Assembly (NCBI GenBank): GCA_920105625.2
Contig: OV050032.1
Coordinates: 108,546,542 to 108,610,541, forward strand
Length of the DNA stretch: 64,000 nucleotides
DNA from: Clusia tigrina
Lineage: Eukaryota; Arthropoda; Insecta; Diptera; Clusiidae
Direction of reading: 5' to 3'
Shown here: piece after piece, positions 37,945 to 49,640 of the stretch
Layout: every line of letters begins with the position of its first letter
How positions within the stretch are numbered: the first letter of the stretch is position 1
Made by a program: the position numbers and the translations under genes
Notes under the pieces: generated by a model
Seen by the model: only the letters and a program-made list of their open reading frames with translations
Databases searched by the model: none
What the model was told of the DNA's origin: nothing

Positions 37945-40900
37945 GGGCCATTTGAAGTTTTATCAGTGTTTGATTTGGGACTCAAGGGTAGCATAGCTTT
38001 GAGCGATGGCCTAAATTGACAAGAGGCTCCAGTACTTTATTGTTAAAAAATTTCAAGGTTTTATGACGCTCCAGTAAAAAGTTACAAGCATTTGTATGTT
38101 GCAAACTTTGATAGGTGTAGGACGTACCGTATAGAAGTTAGGGTCATTTGAAGTTTTATCAGTGTTTGATTTCGGACTCTAGGGTAGCATAGCTTTGAGC
38201 GATGGCTTAAGTTGACAAGGGGCTCGGGTACTTTATTGTTACAAAATTTCAAGGTTTTATGACGCTCCAGTAAAAAGTTACAAGCATTTGTATGTTGCAA
38301 ACTTTGAAAGGTGTAGGACGTACCGTATAGAAGTTAGGGCCATTTGAAGTTTTATCAGTATTTGATTTGGGACTCTAGGGTAGCATAGCTTTGAGCGATG
38401 GCCAAAATTGACAAGAGGCTCGAGTACTTTATTGTTACAAAATTTCAAGGTTTATGACGCTCCAGTAAAAAGTTAGAAGCATTTGTATGTTGCAAACTTT
38501 GATTGGTGTAGGACGTACCGTATAGAAGTTGGGGCCATTTGAAGTTTTATCAGTGTTTGATTTGGGACTCTAGGGTAGCATAGCTTTGAGCGATGGCCTA
38601 AATTGACAAGAGGCTCGAGTACTTTATTGTTACAAAATTTCAAGGTTTTATGACGCTCCAGTAAAAAGTTACAAGCATTTGTATGTTGCAAACTTTGATA
38701 GGTGTAGGACGTACCGTAAAGAAGTTAAGGCCATTTGAAGTTTTATCAGTGTTTGATTTGGGACTCAAGGGTAGCATAGCTTTGAGCGATGGCCTGAATT
38801 GACAAGAGGCTCGAGTACTTCATTGTTACAAAATTTCAATGTTTTATGACGCTCCAGTAAAAAGTTACAAGCATTTGTATGTTGCAAACTTTGATAGGTG
38901 TAGAACGTACCGTAAAGAAATTAGGGCAATTTGAAGTTTTATCAGTGTTTGATTTGAGACTCTAGGGTAGCATAGCTTTGAGCGATGGCTTTAATCGACA
39001 AGAGGCTCGGGTACTTTATTGTTACAAAATTTCAATGTTTCATGACGCTCCAGTAAATAGTTACAAGCATTTGTATGTTGCAAACTTTGATAGGTGTAGG
39101 ACGTACCGTAAAGAAGTTAGGGCCATTTGAAGTTTTATCAGTGTTTGATTTGGGACTCAAGGGTAGCATAGCTTTGAGCGATGGCCTAAATTGACAAGAG
39201 GCTCGAGTACTTTATTGTTACAAAATTTCAAGGTTTTATGACGCTCCAGTAAAAAGTTACAAGCATTTATATGTTGCAAACTTTGATAGGTGTAGGACGT
39301 ACCGTAAAGAAGTTAGGGCCATTTGAAGTTTTATCAGTGTTTGATTTGGGACTCAAGGGTAGCATAGCTTTGAGCGATGGCCTAAATTGGCAAGAGGCTC
39401 GAGTACTTCATTTTTACAAAATTTCAAGGTTTTATGACGCTCCAGTAAAAAGTTACAAGCATTTGTATGTTGCAAACTTTGATAGGTGTAGGACGTACCG
39501 TAAAGAAGTTAGGGGCGTTTGAAGTTTTATCAGTGTTTGATTTGGGACACAAGGGTAGCATAGCTTTGAGCGATGGCCTAAATTGACAAGAGGTTCGAGT
39601 ACTTTATTGTTACAAAATTTCAAGGTTTTATGACGCTCTAGTAAAAAGTTACAAGCATTTGTATGTTGCAAACTTTGATAGGTGTAGGACGTACCGTAAA
39701 GAAGTTAGGGCCATTTGAAGTTTTATCAGTGTTTGATTTGGGACTCAAGGGTAGCATAGCTCTGAGCGATAGCTTAAATTGACAAGAGGCTCGAGTACTT
39801 TATTGTTATAAAATTCCAAGGTTTTATGAAGCTCCAGTAAAAAGTTACAAGCATTTATGTTGCAAACTTTGATAGGTGTAGGACGTACCGTAAAGAAGTT
39901 AGGGTCATTTTAAGTTTTATCCGTGTTTGAGTTGGAACTCAAGGGTAGCATAGCTTTGAGCGATGGCCTAAATTGACAAGAGGCTCGAGTACTTCATTGT
40001 TACAAAATTTCAAGGTTTTATGACGCTCCAGTAAAAAGTTACAAGCATTTGTATGTTGAAAACTTTGATAGGTGTAGGACGTACCGTAAACAAGTTAGGG
40101 CAATTTGAAGTTTTATCAGTGTTTGATTTGGGACTCTAGGGTAGCATAGCTTTGAGCGATGGCCTGAATTGGCAAGAGGCTCGAGTACTTCATTGCTACA
40201 AAATTTCAATGTTTTATGACGCTCCAGTAAAAAGTTACAAGCATTTGTATGTTGCAAACTTTGATAGGTGTAGAACGTACCTTAAAGAAGTTAGGGCAAT
40301 TTGAAGTTTTATCAGTGTTTGATTTGAGACTCTAGGGTAGCATAGCTTTGAGCGATGGCTTTAATTGACAAGAGGCTCGGGTACTTTATTGTTACAAAAT
40401 TTCAATGTTTCATGACGCTCCAGTAAATAGTTACAAGCATTTGTATGTTGCAAACTTTGATAGGTGTAGGACGTACCGTAAAGAAGTTAGGGCCATTTGA
40501 AGTTTTATCAGTGTTTGATTTGGGACTCAAGGGTAGCATGGCTTTGAGCGATGGCCTAATTTGACAAGAGGCTCGAGTACTTTATTGTTACAAAATTTCA
40601 AGGTTTTATGACGCTCCAGTAAAAAGTTACAAGCATTTATATGTTGCAAACTTTGATAGGTGTAGGACGTACCGTAAAGAAGTTAGGGCCATTTGAAGTT
40701 TTATCAGTGTTTGATTTGGGACTCAAGGGTAGCATAGCTTTGAGCGATGGCCTAAATTGGCAAGAGGCTCGAGTACTTCATTTTTACAAAATTTCAAGGT
40801 TTTATGACGCTCCAGTAAAAAGTTACAAGCATTTGTATGTTGCAAACTTTGATAGGTGTAGGACGTACCGTAAAGAAGTTAGGGGCGTTTGAAGTTTTAT

Positions 40901-41075
40901 CAGTGTTTGATTTGGGACACAAGGGTAGCGTAGCTTTGAGCGATGGCCTAAATTGACAAGAGGCTCGAGTACTTTATTGTTACAAAATTTCAAGGTTTTA
41001 TGACGCTCTAGTAAAAAGTTACAAGCATTTGTATGTTGCAAACTTTGATAGGTGTAGGACGTACCGTAAAGAAGT
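37945..41075 (+). repeat. 16-monomer duplication (3132 bp), copy 1
   Basis: It matches 41076 onward at 3132-3133 bp. Shared rare states are GGCTCCAGTAC, GATTTCGGACTC, AAGTTGACAAGGGG, GAAGTTGGGGCC, TTATAAAATTCCAAGG, TATGAAGCTCC and TTTTATCCGTG. A one-base loss in CAAGGTTTATGACG (38450) is also copied (41581). Confidence 0.85.
39851..39866 (+). repeat. 2-bp-deleted monomer lineage (GCATTTATGTTGC)
   Basis: GCATTTGTATGTTGC has lost two bases. The same state occurs near 33000, 42985, 45140 and 48080. The four copies at 39.9-48.1 kb also share TTTTATCCGTG and GAGTTGGAACTC in the next part of the repeat and TTATAAAATTCC upstream; the 33.0-kb copy lacks these and looks like an older relative. The deletion removes one arm of the inner dyad. 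Confidence 0.78.
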
Positions 41076-44000
41076 TTGGGCCATTTGAAGTTTTATCAGT
41101 GTTTGATTTGGGACTCAAGGGTAGCATAGCTTTGAGCGATGGCCTAAATTGACAAGAGGCTCCAGTACTTTATTGTTAAAAAATTTCAAGGTTTTATGAC
41201 GCTCCAGTAAAAAGTTACAAGCATTTGTATGTTGCAAACTTTGATAGGTGTAGGACGTACCGTATAGAAGTTAGGGTCATTTGAAGTTTTATCAGTGTTT
41301 GATTTCGGACTCTAGGGTAGCATAGCTTTGAGCGATGGCTTAAGTTGACAAGGGGCTCGGGTACTTTATTGTTACAAAATTTCAAGGTTTTATGACGCTC
41401 CAGTAAAAAGTTACAAGCATTTGTATGTTGCAAACTTTGAAAGGTGTAGGACGTACCGTATAGAAGTTAGGGCCATTTGAAGTTTTATCAGTATTTGATT
41501 TGGGACTCTAGGGTAGCATAGCTTTGAGCGATGGCCAAAATTGACAAGAGGCTCGAGTACTTTATTGTTACAAAATTTCAAGGTTTATGACGCTCCAGTA
41601 AAAAGTTAGAAGCATTTGTATGTTGCAAACTTTGATTGGTGTAGGACGTACCGTATAGAAGTTGGGGCCATTTGAAGTTTTATCAGTGTTTGATTTGGGA
41701 CTCTAGGGTAGCATAGCTTTGAGCGATGGCCTAAATTGACAAGAGGCTCGAGTACTTATTGTTACAAAATTTCAAGGTTTTATGACGCTCCAGTAAAAAG
41801 TTACAAGCATTTGTATGTTGCAAACTTTGATAGGTGTAGGACGTACCGTAAAGAAGTTAAGGCCATTTGAAGTTTTATCAGTGTTTGATTTGGGACTCAA
41901 GGGTAGCATAGCTTTGAGCGATGGCCTGAATTGACAAGAGGCTCGAGTACTTCATTGTTACAAAATTTCAATGTTTTATGACGCTCCAGTAAAAAGTTAC
42001 AAGCATTGGTATGTTGCAAACTTTGATAGGTGTAGAACGTACCGTAAAGGAGTTAGGGCAATTTGAAGTTTTATCAGTGTTTGATTTGAGACTCTAGGGT
42101 AGCATAGCTTTGAGCGATGGCTTTAATCGACAAGAGGCTCGGGTACTTTATTGTTACAAAATTTCAATGTTTCATGACGCTCCAGTAAATAGTTACAAGC
42201 ATTTGTATGTTGCAAACTTTGATAGGTGTAGGACGTACCGTAAAGAAGTTAGGGCCATTTGAAGTTTTATCAGTGTTTGATTTGGGACTCAAGGGTAGCA
42301 TAGCTTTGAGCGATGGCCTAAATTGACAAGAGGCTCGAGTACTTTATTGTTACAAAATTTCAAGGTTTTATGACGCTCCAGTAAAAAGTTACAAGCATTT
42401 ATATGTTGCAAACTTTGATAGGTGTAGGACGTACCGTAAAGAAGTTAGGGCCATTTGAAGTTTTATCAGTGTTTGATTTGGGACTCAAGGGTAGCATAGC
42501 TTTGAGCGATGGCCTAAATTGGCAAGAGGCTCGAGTACTTCATTTTTACAAAATTTCAAGGTTTTATGACGCTCCAGTAAAAAGTTACAAGCATTTGTAT
42601 GTTGCAAACTTTGATAGGTGTAGGACGTACCGTAAAGAAGTTAGGGGCGTTTGAAGTTTTATCAGTGTTTGATTTGGGACACAAGGGTAGCATAGCTTTG
42701 AGCGATGGCCTAAATTGACAAGAGGTTCGAGTACTTTATTGTTACAAAATTTCAAGGTTTTATGACGCTCTAGTAAAAAGTTACAAGCATTTGTATGTTG
42801 CAAACTTTGATAGGTGTAGGACGTACCGTAAAGAAGTTAGGGCCATTTGAAGTTTTATCAGTGTTTGATTTGGGACTCAAGGGTAGCATAGCTCTGAGCG
42901 ATAGCTTAAATTGACAAGAGGCTCGAGTACTTTATTGTTATAAAATTCCAAGGTTTTATGAAGCTCCAGTAAAAAGTTACAAGCATTTATGTTGCAAACT
43001 TTGATAGGTGTAGGACGTACCGTAAAGAAGTTAGGGTCATTTTAAGTTTTATCCGTGTTTGAGTTGGAACTCAAGGGTAGCATAGCTTTGAGCGATGGCC
43101 TAAATTGACAAGAGGCTCGAGTACTTCATTGTTACAAAATTTCAAGGTTTTATGACGCTCCAGTAAAAAGTTACAAGCATTTGTATGTTGAAAACTTTGA
43201 TAGGTGTAGGACGTACCGTAAACAAGTTAGGGCAATTTGAAGTTTTATCAGTGTTTGATTTGGGACTCTAGGGTAGCATAGCTTTGAGCGATGGCCTGAA
43301 TTGGCAAGAGGCTCGAGTACTTCATTGCTACAAAATTTCAATGTTTTATGACGCTCCAGTAAAAAGTTACAAGCATTTGTATGTTGCAAACTTTGATAGG
43401 TGTAGAACGTACCGTAAAGAAGTTAGGGCAATTTGAAGTTTTATCAGTGTTTGATTTGAGACTCTAGGGTAGCATAGCTTTGAGCGATGGCTTTAATTGA
43501 CAAGAGGCTCGGGTACTTTATTGTTACAAAATTTCAATGTTTCATGACGCTCCAGTAAAAAGTTACAAGCATTTGTATGTTGCAAACTTTGATAGGTGTA
43601 GGACGTACCGTAAAGAAGTTAGGGCCATTTGAAGTTTTATCAGTGTTTGATTTGGGACTCAAGGGTAGCATGGCTTTGAGCGATGGCCTAATTTGACAAG
43701 AGGCTCGAGTACTTTATTGTTACAAAATTTCAAGGTTTTATGACGCTCCAGTAAAAAGTTACAAGCATTTATATGTTGCAAACTTTGATAGGTGTAGGAC
43801 GTACCGTAAAGAAGTTAGGGCCATTTGAAGTTTTATCAGTGTTTGATTTGGGACTCAAGGGTAGCATAGCTTTGAGCGATGGCCTAAATTGGCAAGAGGC
43901 TCGAGTACTTCATTTTTACAAAATTTCAAGGTTTTATGACGCTCCAGTAAAAAGTTACAAGCATTTGTATGTTGCAAACTTTGATAGGTGTAGGACGTAC

Positions 44001-44210
44001 CGTAAAGAAGTTAGGGGCGTTTGAAGTTTTATCAGTGTTTGATTTGGGACACAAGGGTAGCGTAGCTTTGAGCGATGGCCTAAATTGACAAGAATCTCGA
44101 GTACTTTATTGTTACAAAATTTCAAGGTTTTATGACGCTCTAGTAAAAAGTTACAAGCATTTGTATGTTGCAAACTTTGATAGGTGTAGGACGTACCGTA
44201 AAGAAGTTTG
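41076..44210 (+). repeat. 16-monomer duplication (3132 bp), copy 2
   Basis: It follows copy 1. Private changes include GAGTACTTATTG near 41751, GCATTGGTATG near 42005, AAAGGAGTTAGG near 42047 and AGAATCTCGAG near 44092. Its right half was amplified again in the 2154-bp duplication, so the two events overlap. Confidence 0.85.
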
Positions 44211-44703
44211 GGCCATTTGAAGTTTTATCAGTGTTTGATTTGGGACTCAAGGGTAGCATAGCTTTGAGCGATGGCCTAAATTGACAAGAGGCTCCAGTAC
44301 TTTATTGTTACAAAATTTCAAGGTTTTATGACGCTCCAGTAAAAAGTTACAAGCATTTGTATGTTGCAAACTTTGATAGGTGTAGGACGTACCGTATAGA
44401 AGTTAGGGTCATTTGAAGTTTTATCAGTGTTTGATTTCGGAATCTAGGGTAGCATAGCTTTGAGCGATGGCTTAAATTGACAAGGGGCTCGGGTACTTTA
44501 TTGTTACAAAATTTCATGGTTTTATGACGCTCCAGTAAAAAGTTACAAGCATTTGTATGTTGCAAACTTTGAAAGGTGTAGGACGTACCGTATAGAAGTT
44601 AGGGCCATTTGAAGTTTTATCAGTATTTGATTTGGGACTCTAGGGTAGCATAGCTTTGAGCGATGGCCAAAATTGACAAGGGGCTCGGGTACTTTATTGT
44701 TAC
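42550..44703 (+). repeat. 11-monomer duplication (2154 bp), copy 1
   Basis: It matches 44704-46920 at 2154 bp. TATGAAGCTCC is present here (42958) but is TATGACGCTCC in copy 2 (45112), and AGAATCTCGAG is also only in this copy. The rest of the variant order is shared. It overlaps the 3132-bp copy 2. Confidence 0.82.
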
Positions 44704-46920
44704 AAAATTTCAAGGTTTTATGACGCTCCAGTAAAAAGTTACAAGCATTTGTATGTTGCAAACTTTGATAGGTGAAGGACGTACCGTAAAGAAGTTAGGG
44801 GCGTTTGAAGTTTTATCAGTGTTTGATTTGGGACACAAGGGTAGCATAGCTTTGAGCGATGGCCTAAATTGACAAGAGGTTCGAGTACTTTATTGTTACA
44901 AAATTTCAAGGTTTTATGACGCTCTAGTAAAAAGTTACAAGCATTTGTATGTTGCAAACTTTGATAGGTGTAGGACGTACCGTAAAGAAGTTAGGGCCAT
45001 TTGAAGTTTTATCAGTGTTTGATTTGGGACTCAAGGGTAGCATAGCTCTGAGCGATAGCTTAAATTGACAAGAGGCTCGAGTACTTTATTGTTATAAAAT
45101 TCCAAGGTTTTATGACGCTCCAGTAAAAAGTTACAAGCATTTATGTTGCAAACTTTGATAGGTGTAGGACGTACCGTAAAGAAGTTAGGGTCATTTTAAG
45201 TTTTATCCGTGTTTGAGTTGGAACTCAAGGGTAGCATAGCTTTGAGCGATGGCCTAAATTGACAAGAGGCTCGAGTACTTCATTGTTACAAAATTTCAAG
45301 GTTTTATGACGCTCCAGTAAAAAGTTACAAGCATTTGTATGTTGAAAACTTTGATAGGTGTAGGACGTACCGTAAACAAGTTAGGGCAATTTGAAGTTTT
45401 ATCAGTGTTTGATTTGGGACTCTAGGGTAGCATAGCTTTGAGCGATGGCCTGAATTGGCAAGAGGCTCGAGTACTTCATTGCTACAAAATTTCAATGTTT
45501 TATGACGCTCCAGTAAAAAGTTACAAGCATTTGTATGTTGCAAACTTTGATAGGTGTAGAACGTACCGTAAAGAAGTTAGGGCAATTTGAAGTTTTATCA
45601 GTGTTTGATTTGAGACTCTAGGGTAGCATAGCTTTGAGCGATGGCTTTAATTGACAAGAGGCTCGGGTACTTTATTGTTACAAAATTTCAATGTTTCATG
45701 ACGCTCCAGTAAATAGTTACAAGCATTTGTATGTTGCAAACTTTGATAGGTGTAGGACGTACCGTAAAGAAGTTAGGGCCATTTGAAGTTTTATCAGTGT
45801 TTGATTTGGGACTCAAGGGTAGCATAGCTTTGAGCGATGGCCTAATTTGACAAGAGGCTCGAGTACTTTATTGTTACAAAATTTCAAGGTTTTATGACGC
45901 TCCAGTAAAAAGTTACAAGCATTTATATGTTGCAAACTTTGATAGGTGTAGGACGTACCGTAAAGAAGTTAGGGCCATTTGAAGTTTTATCAGTGTTTGA
46001 TTTGGGACTCAAGGGTAGCATAGCTTTGAGCGATGGCCTAAATTGACAAGAGGCTCGAGTACTTCATTTTTACAAAATTTCAAGGTTTTATGACGCTCCA
46101 GTAAAAAGTTACAAGCATTTGTATGTTGCAAACTTTGATAGGTGTAGGACGTACCGTAAAGAAGTTAGGGGCGTTTGAAGTTTTATCAGTGTTTGATTTG
46201 GGACACAAGGGTAGCGTAGCTTTGAGCGATGGCCTAAATTGACAAGAGGCTCGAGTACTTTATTGTTACAAAATTTCAAGGTTTTATGACGCTCTAGTAA
46301 AAAGTTACAAGCATTTGTATGTTGCAAACTTTGATAGGTGTAGGACGTACCGTAAAGAAGTTTGGGCTATTTGAAGTTTTATCAGTGTTTGATTTGGGAC
46401 TCAAGGGTAGCATAGCTTTGAGCGATGGCCTAAATTGACAAGAGGCTCCAGTACTTTATTGTTACAAAATTTCAAGGTTTTATGACGCTCCAGTAAAAAG
46501 TTACAAGCATTTGTATGTTGCAAACTTTGATAGGTGTAGGACGTACCGTATAGAAGTTAGGGTCATTTGAAGTTTTATCAGTGTTTGATTTCGGAATCTA
46601 GGGTAGCATAGCTTTGAGCGATGGCTTAAATTGACAAGGGGCTCGGGTACTTTATTGTTACAAAATTTCATGGTTTTATGACGCTGCAGTAAAAAGTTAC
46701 AAGCATTTGTATGTTGCAAACTTTGAAAGGTGTAGGACGTACCGTATAGAAGTTAGGGCCATTTGAAGTTTTATCAGTATTTGATTTGGGACTCTAGGGT
46801 AGCATAGCTTTGAGCGATGGCCAAAATTGACAAGGGGCTCGGGTACTTTATTGTTACAAAATTTCAAGGTTTTATGACGCTCCAGTAAAAAGTTACAAGC
46901 ATTTGTATGTTGCAAACTTT
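44704..46920 (+). repeat. 11-monomer duplication (2154 bp), copy 2
   Basis: It follows copy 1. Private changes include GGTGAAGGACG near 44771, TTGGGCTATTTG near 46362 and GACGCTGCAG near 46681. Most of it matches 47703-49640 at 2938 bp, a third layer of amplification. Confidence 0.82.
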
Positions 46921-47702
46921 GACAGGTGTAGGACGTACCGTATAGAAGTTAGGGCCATTTGAAGTTTTATCAGTATTTGATTTGGGACTCTAGGGTAGCA
47001 TAGCTTTGAGCGATGGCCTAAATTGACAAGAGGCTCGAGTACTTTATTGTTACAAAATTTCAATGTTTTATGACGCTCCAGTAAAAAGTTACAAGCATTT
47101 GTATGTTGCAAACTTTGATAGGTGTAGAACGTACCGTAAAGGAGTTAGGGCAATTTGAAGTTTTATCAGTGTTTGATTTGAGACTCTAGGGTAGCATAGC
47201 TTTGAGCGATGGCTTTAATTGACAAGAGGCTCGGGTACTTTATTGTTACAAAATTTCAATGTTTCATGACGCTCCAGTAAATAGTTACAAGCATTTGTAT
47301 GTTGCAAACTTTGATAGGTGTAGGACGTACCGTAAAGAAGTTAGGGCCATTTGAAGTTTTATCAGTGTTTGATTTGGGACTCAAGGGTAGAATAGCTTTG
47401 AGCGATGGCCTAAATTGACAAGAGGCTCGAGTACTTTATTGTTACAAAATTTCAAGGTTTTATGACGCTCCAGTAAAAAGTTACAAGCATTTATATGTTG
47501 CAAACTTTGATAGGTGTAGGACGTACCGTAAAGAAGTTAGGGCCATTTGAAGTTTTATCAGTGTTTGATTTGGGACTCAAGGGTAGCATAGCTTTGAGCG
47601 ATGGCCTAAATTGGCAAGAGGCTCGAGTACTTCATTTTTACAAAATTTCAAGGTTTTATGACGCTCCAGTAAAAAGTTACAAGCATTTGTATGTTGCAAA
47701 CT

Positions 47703-49640
47703 TTGATAGGTGTAGGACGTACCGTAAAGAAGTTAGGGGCGTTTGAAGTTTTATCAGTGTTTGATTTGGGACACAAGGGTAGCATAGCTTTGAGCGATGG
47801 CCTAAATTGACAAGAGGTTCGAGTACTTTATTGTTACAAAATTTCAAGGTTTTATGACGCTCTAGTAAAAAGTTACAAGCATTTGTATGTTGCAAACTTT
47901 GATAGGTGTAGGACGTACCGTAAAGAAGTTAGGGCCATTTGAAGTTTTATCAGTGTTTGATTTGGGACTCAAGGGTAGCATAGCTCTGAGCGATAGCTTA
48001 AATTGACAAGAGGCTAAAGTACTTTATTGTTATAAAATTCCAAGGTTTTATGACGCTCCAGTAAAAAGTTACAAGCATTTATGTTGCAAACTTTGATAGG
48101 TGTAGGACGTACCGTAAAGAAGTTAGGGTCATTTTAAGTTTTATCCGTGTTTGAGTTGGAACTCAAGGGTAGCATAGCTTTGAGCGATGGCCTAAATTGA
48201 CAAGAGGCTCGAGTACTTCATTGTTACAAAATTTCAAGGTTTTATGACGCTCCAGTAAAAAGTTACAAGCATTTGTATGTTGAAAACTTTGATAGGTGTA
48301 GGACGTACCGTAAACAAGTTAGGGCAATTTGAAGTTTTATCAGTGTTTGATTTGGGACTCTAGGGTAGCATAGCTTTGAGCGATGGCCTGAATTGACAAG
48401 AGGCTCGAGTACTTCATTGCTACAAAATTTCAATGTTTTATGACGCTCCAGTAAAAAGTTACAAGCATTTGTATGTTGCAAACTTTGATAGGTGTAGAAC
48501 GTACCGTAAAGAAGTTAGGGCAATTTGAAGTTTTATCAGTGTTTGATTTGAGACTCTAGGGTAGCATAGCTTTGAGCGATGGCTTTAATTGACAAGAGGC
48601 TCGGGTACTTTATTGTTACAAAATTTCAATGTTTCATGACGCTCCAGTAAATAGTTACAAGCATTTGTATGTTGCAAACTTTGATAGGTGTAGGACGTAC
48701 CGTAAAGAAGTTAGGGCCATTTGAAGTTTTATCAGTGTTTGATTTGGGACTCAAGGGTAGCATAGCTTTGAGCGATGGCCTAATTTGACAAGAGGCTCGA
48801 GTACTTTATTGTTACAAAATTTCAAGGTTTTATGACGCTCCAGTAAAAAGTTACAAGCATTTATATGTTGCAAACTTTGATAGGTGTAGGACGTACCGTA
48901 AAGAAGTTAGGGCCATTTGAAGTTTTATCAGTGTTTGATTTGGGACTCAAGGGTAGCATAGCTTTGAGCGATGGCCTAAATTGGCAAGAGGCTCGAGTAC
49001 TTCATTTTTACAAAATTTCAAGGTTTTATGATGCTCCAGTAAAAAGTTACAAGCATTTGTATGTTGCAAACTTTGATAGGTGTAGGACGTACCGTAAAGA
49101 AGTTAGGGGCGTTTGAAGTTTTATCAGTGTTTGATTTGGGACACAAGGGTAGCGTAGCTTTGAGCGATGGCCTAAATTGACAAGAGGCTCGAGTACTTTA
49201 TTGTTACAAAATTTCAAGGTTTTATGACGCTCTAGTAAAAAGTTACAAGCATTTGTATGTTGCAAACTTTGATAGGTGTAGGACGTACCGTAAAGAAGTT
49301 TGGGCCATTTGAAGTTTTATCAGTGTTTGATTTGGGACTCAAGGGTAGCATAGCTTTGAGCGATGGCCTAAATTGACAAGAGGCTCCAGTACTTTATTGT
49401 TACAAAATTTCAAGGTTTTATGACGCTCCAGTGAAAAGTTACAAGCATTTGTATGTTGCAAACTTTGATAGGTGTAGGACGTACCGTATAGAAGTTAGGG
49501 TCATTTGAAGTTTTATCAGTGTTTGATTTCGGAATCTAGGGTAGCATAGCTTTGAGCGATGGCTTAAATTGACAAGGGGCTCGAGTACTTTATTGTTACA
49601 AAATTTCATGGTTTTATGACGCTCCAGTAAAAAGTTACAA
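47703..49640 (+). repeat. 15-monomer-spaced copy (2938 bp) of 44765-46700
   Basis: It repeats the run GGACACAAGGG, GCTCTGAGCGATAGC, TTATAAAATTCC, GCATTTATGTTGC, TTTTATCCGTG, TGAAAACTTTG, GATTTGAGACTC seen at 42.6 and 44.8 kb. Private changes include GGCTAAAGTAC near 48014, TATGATGCTCC near 49028 and CAGTGAAAAG near 49429. Confidence 0.8.
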
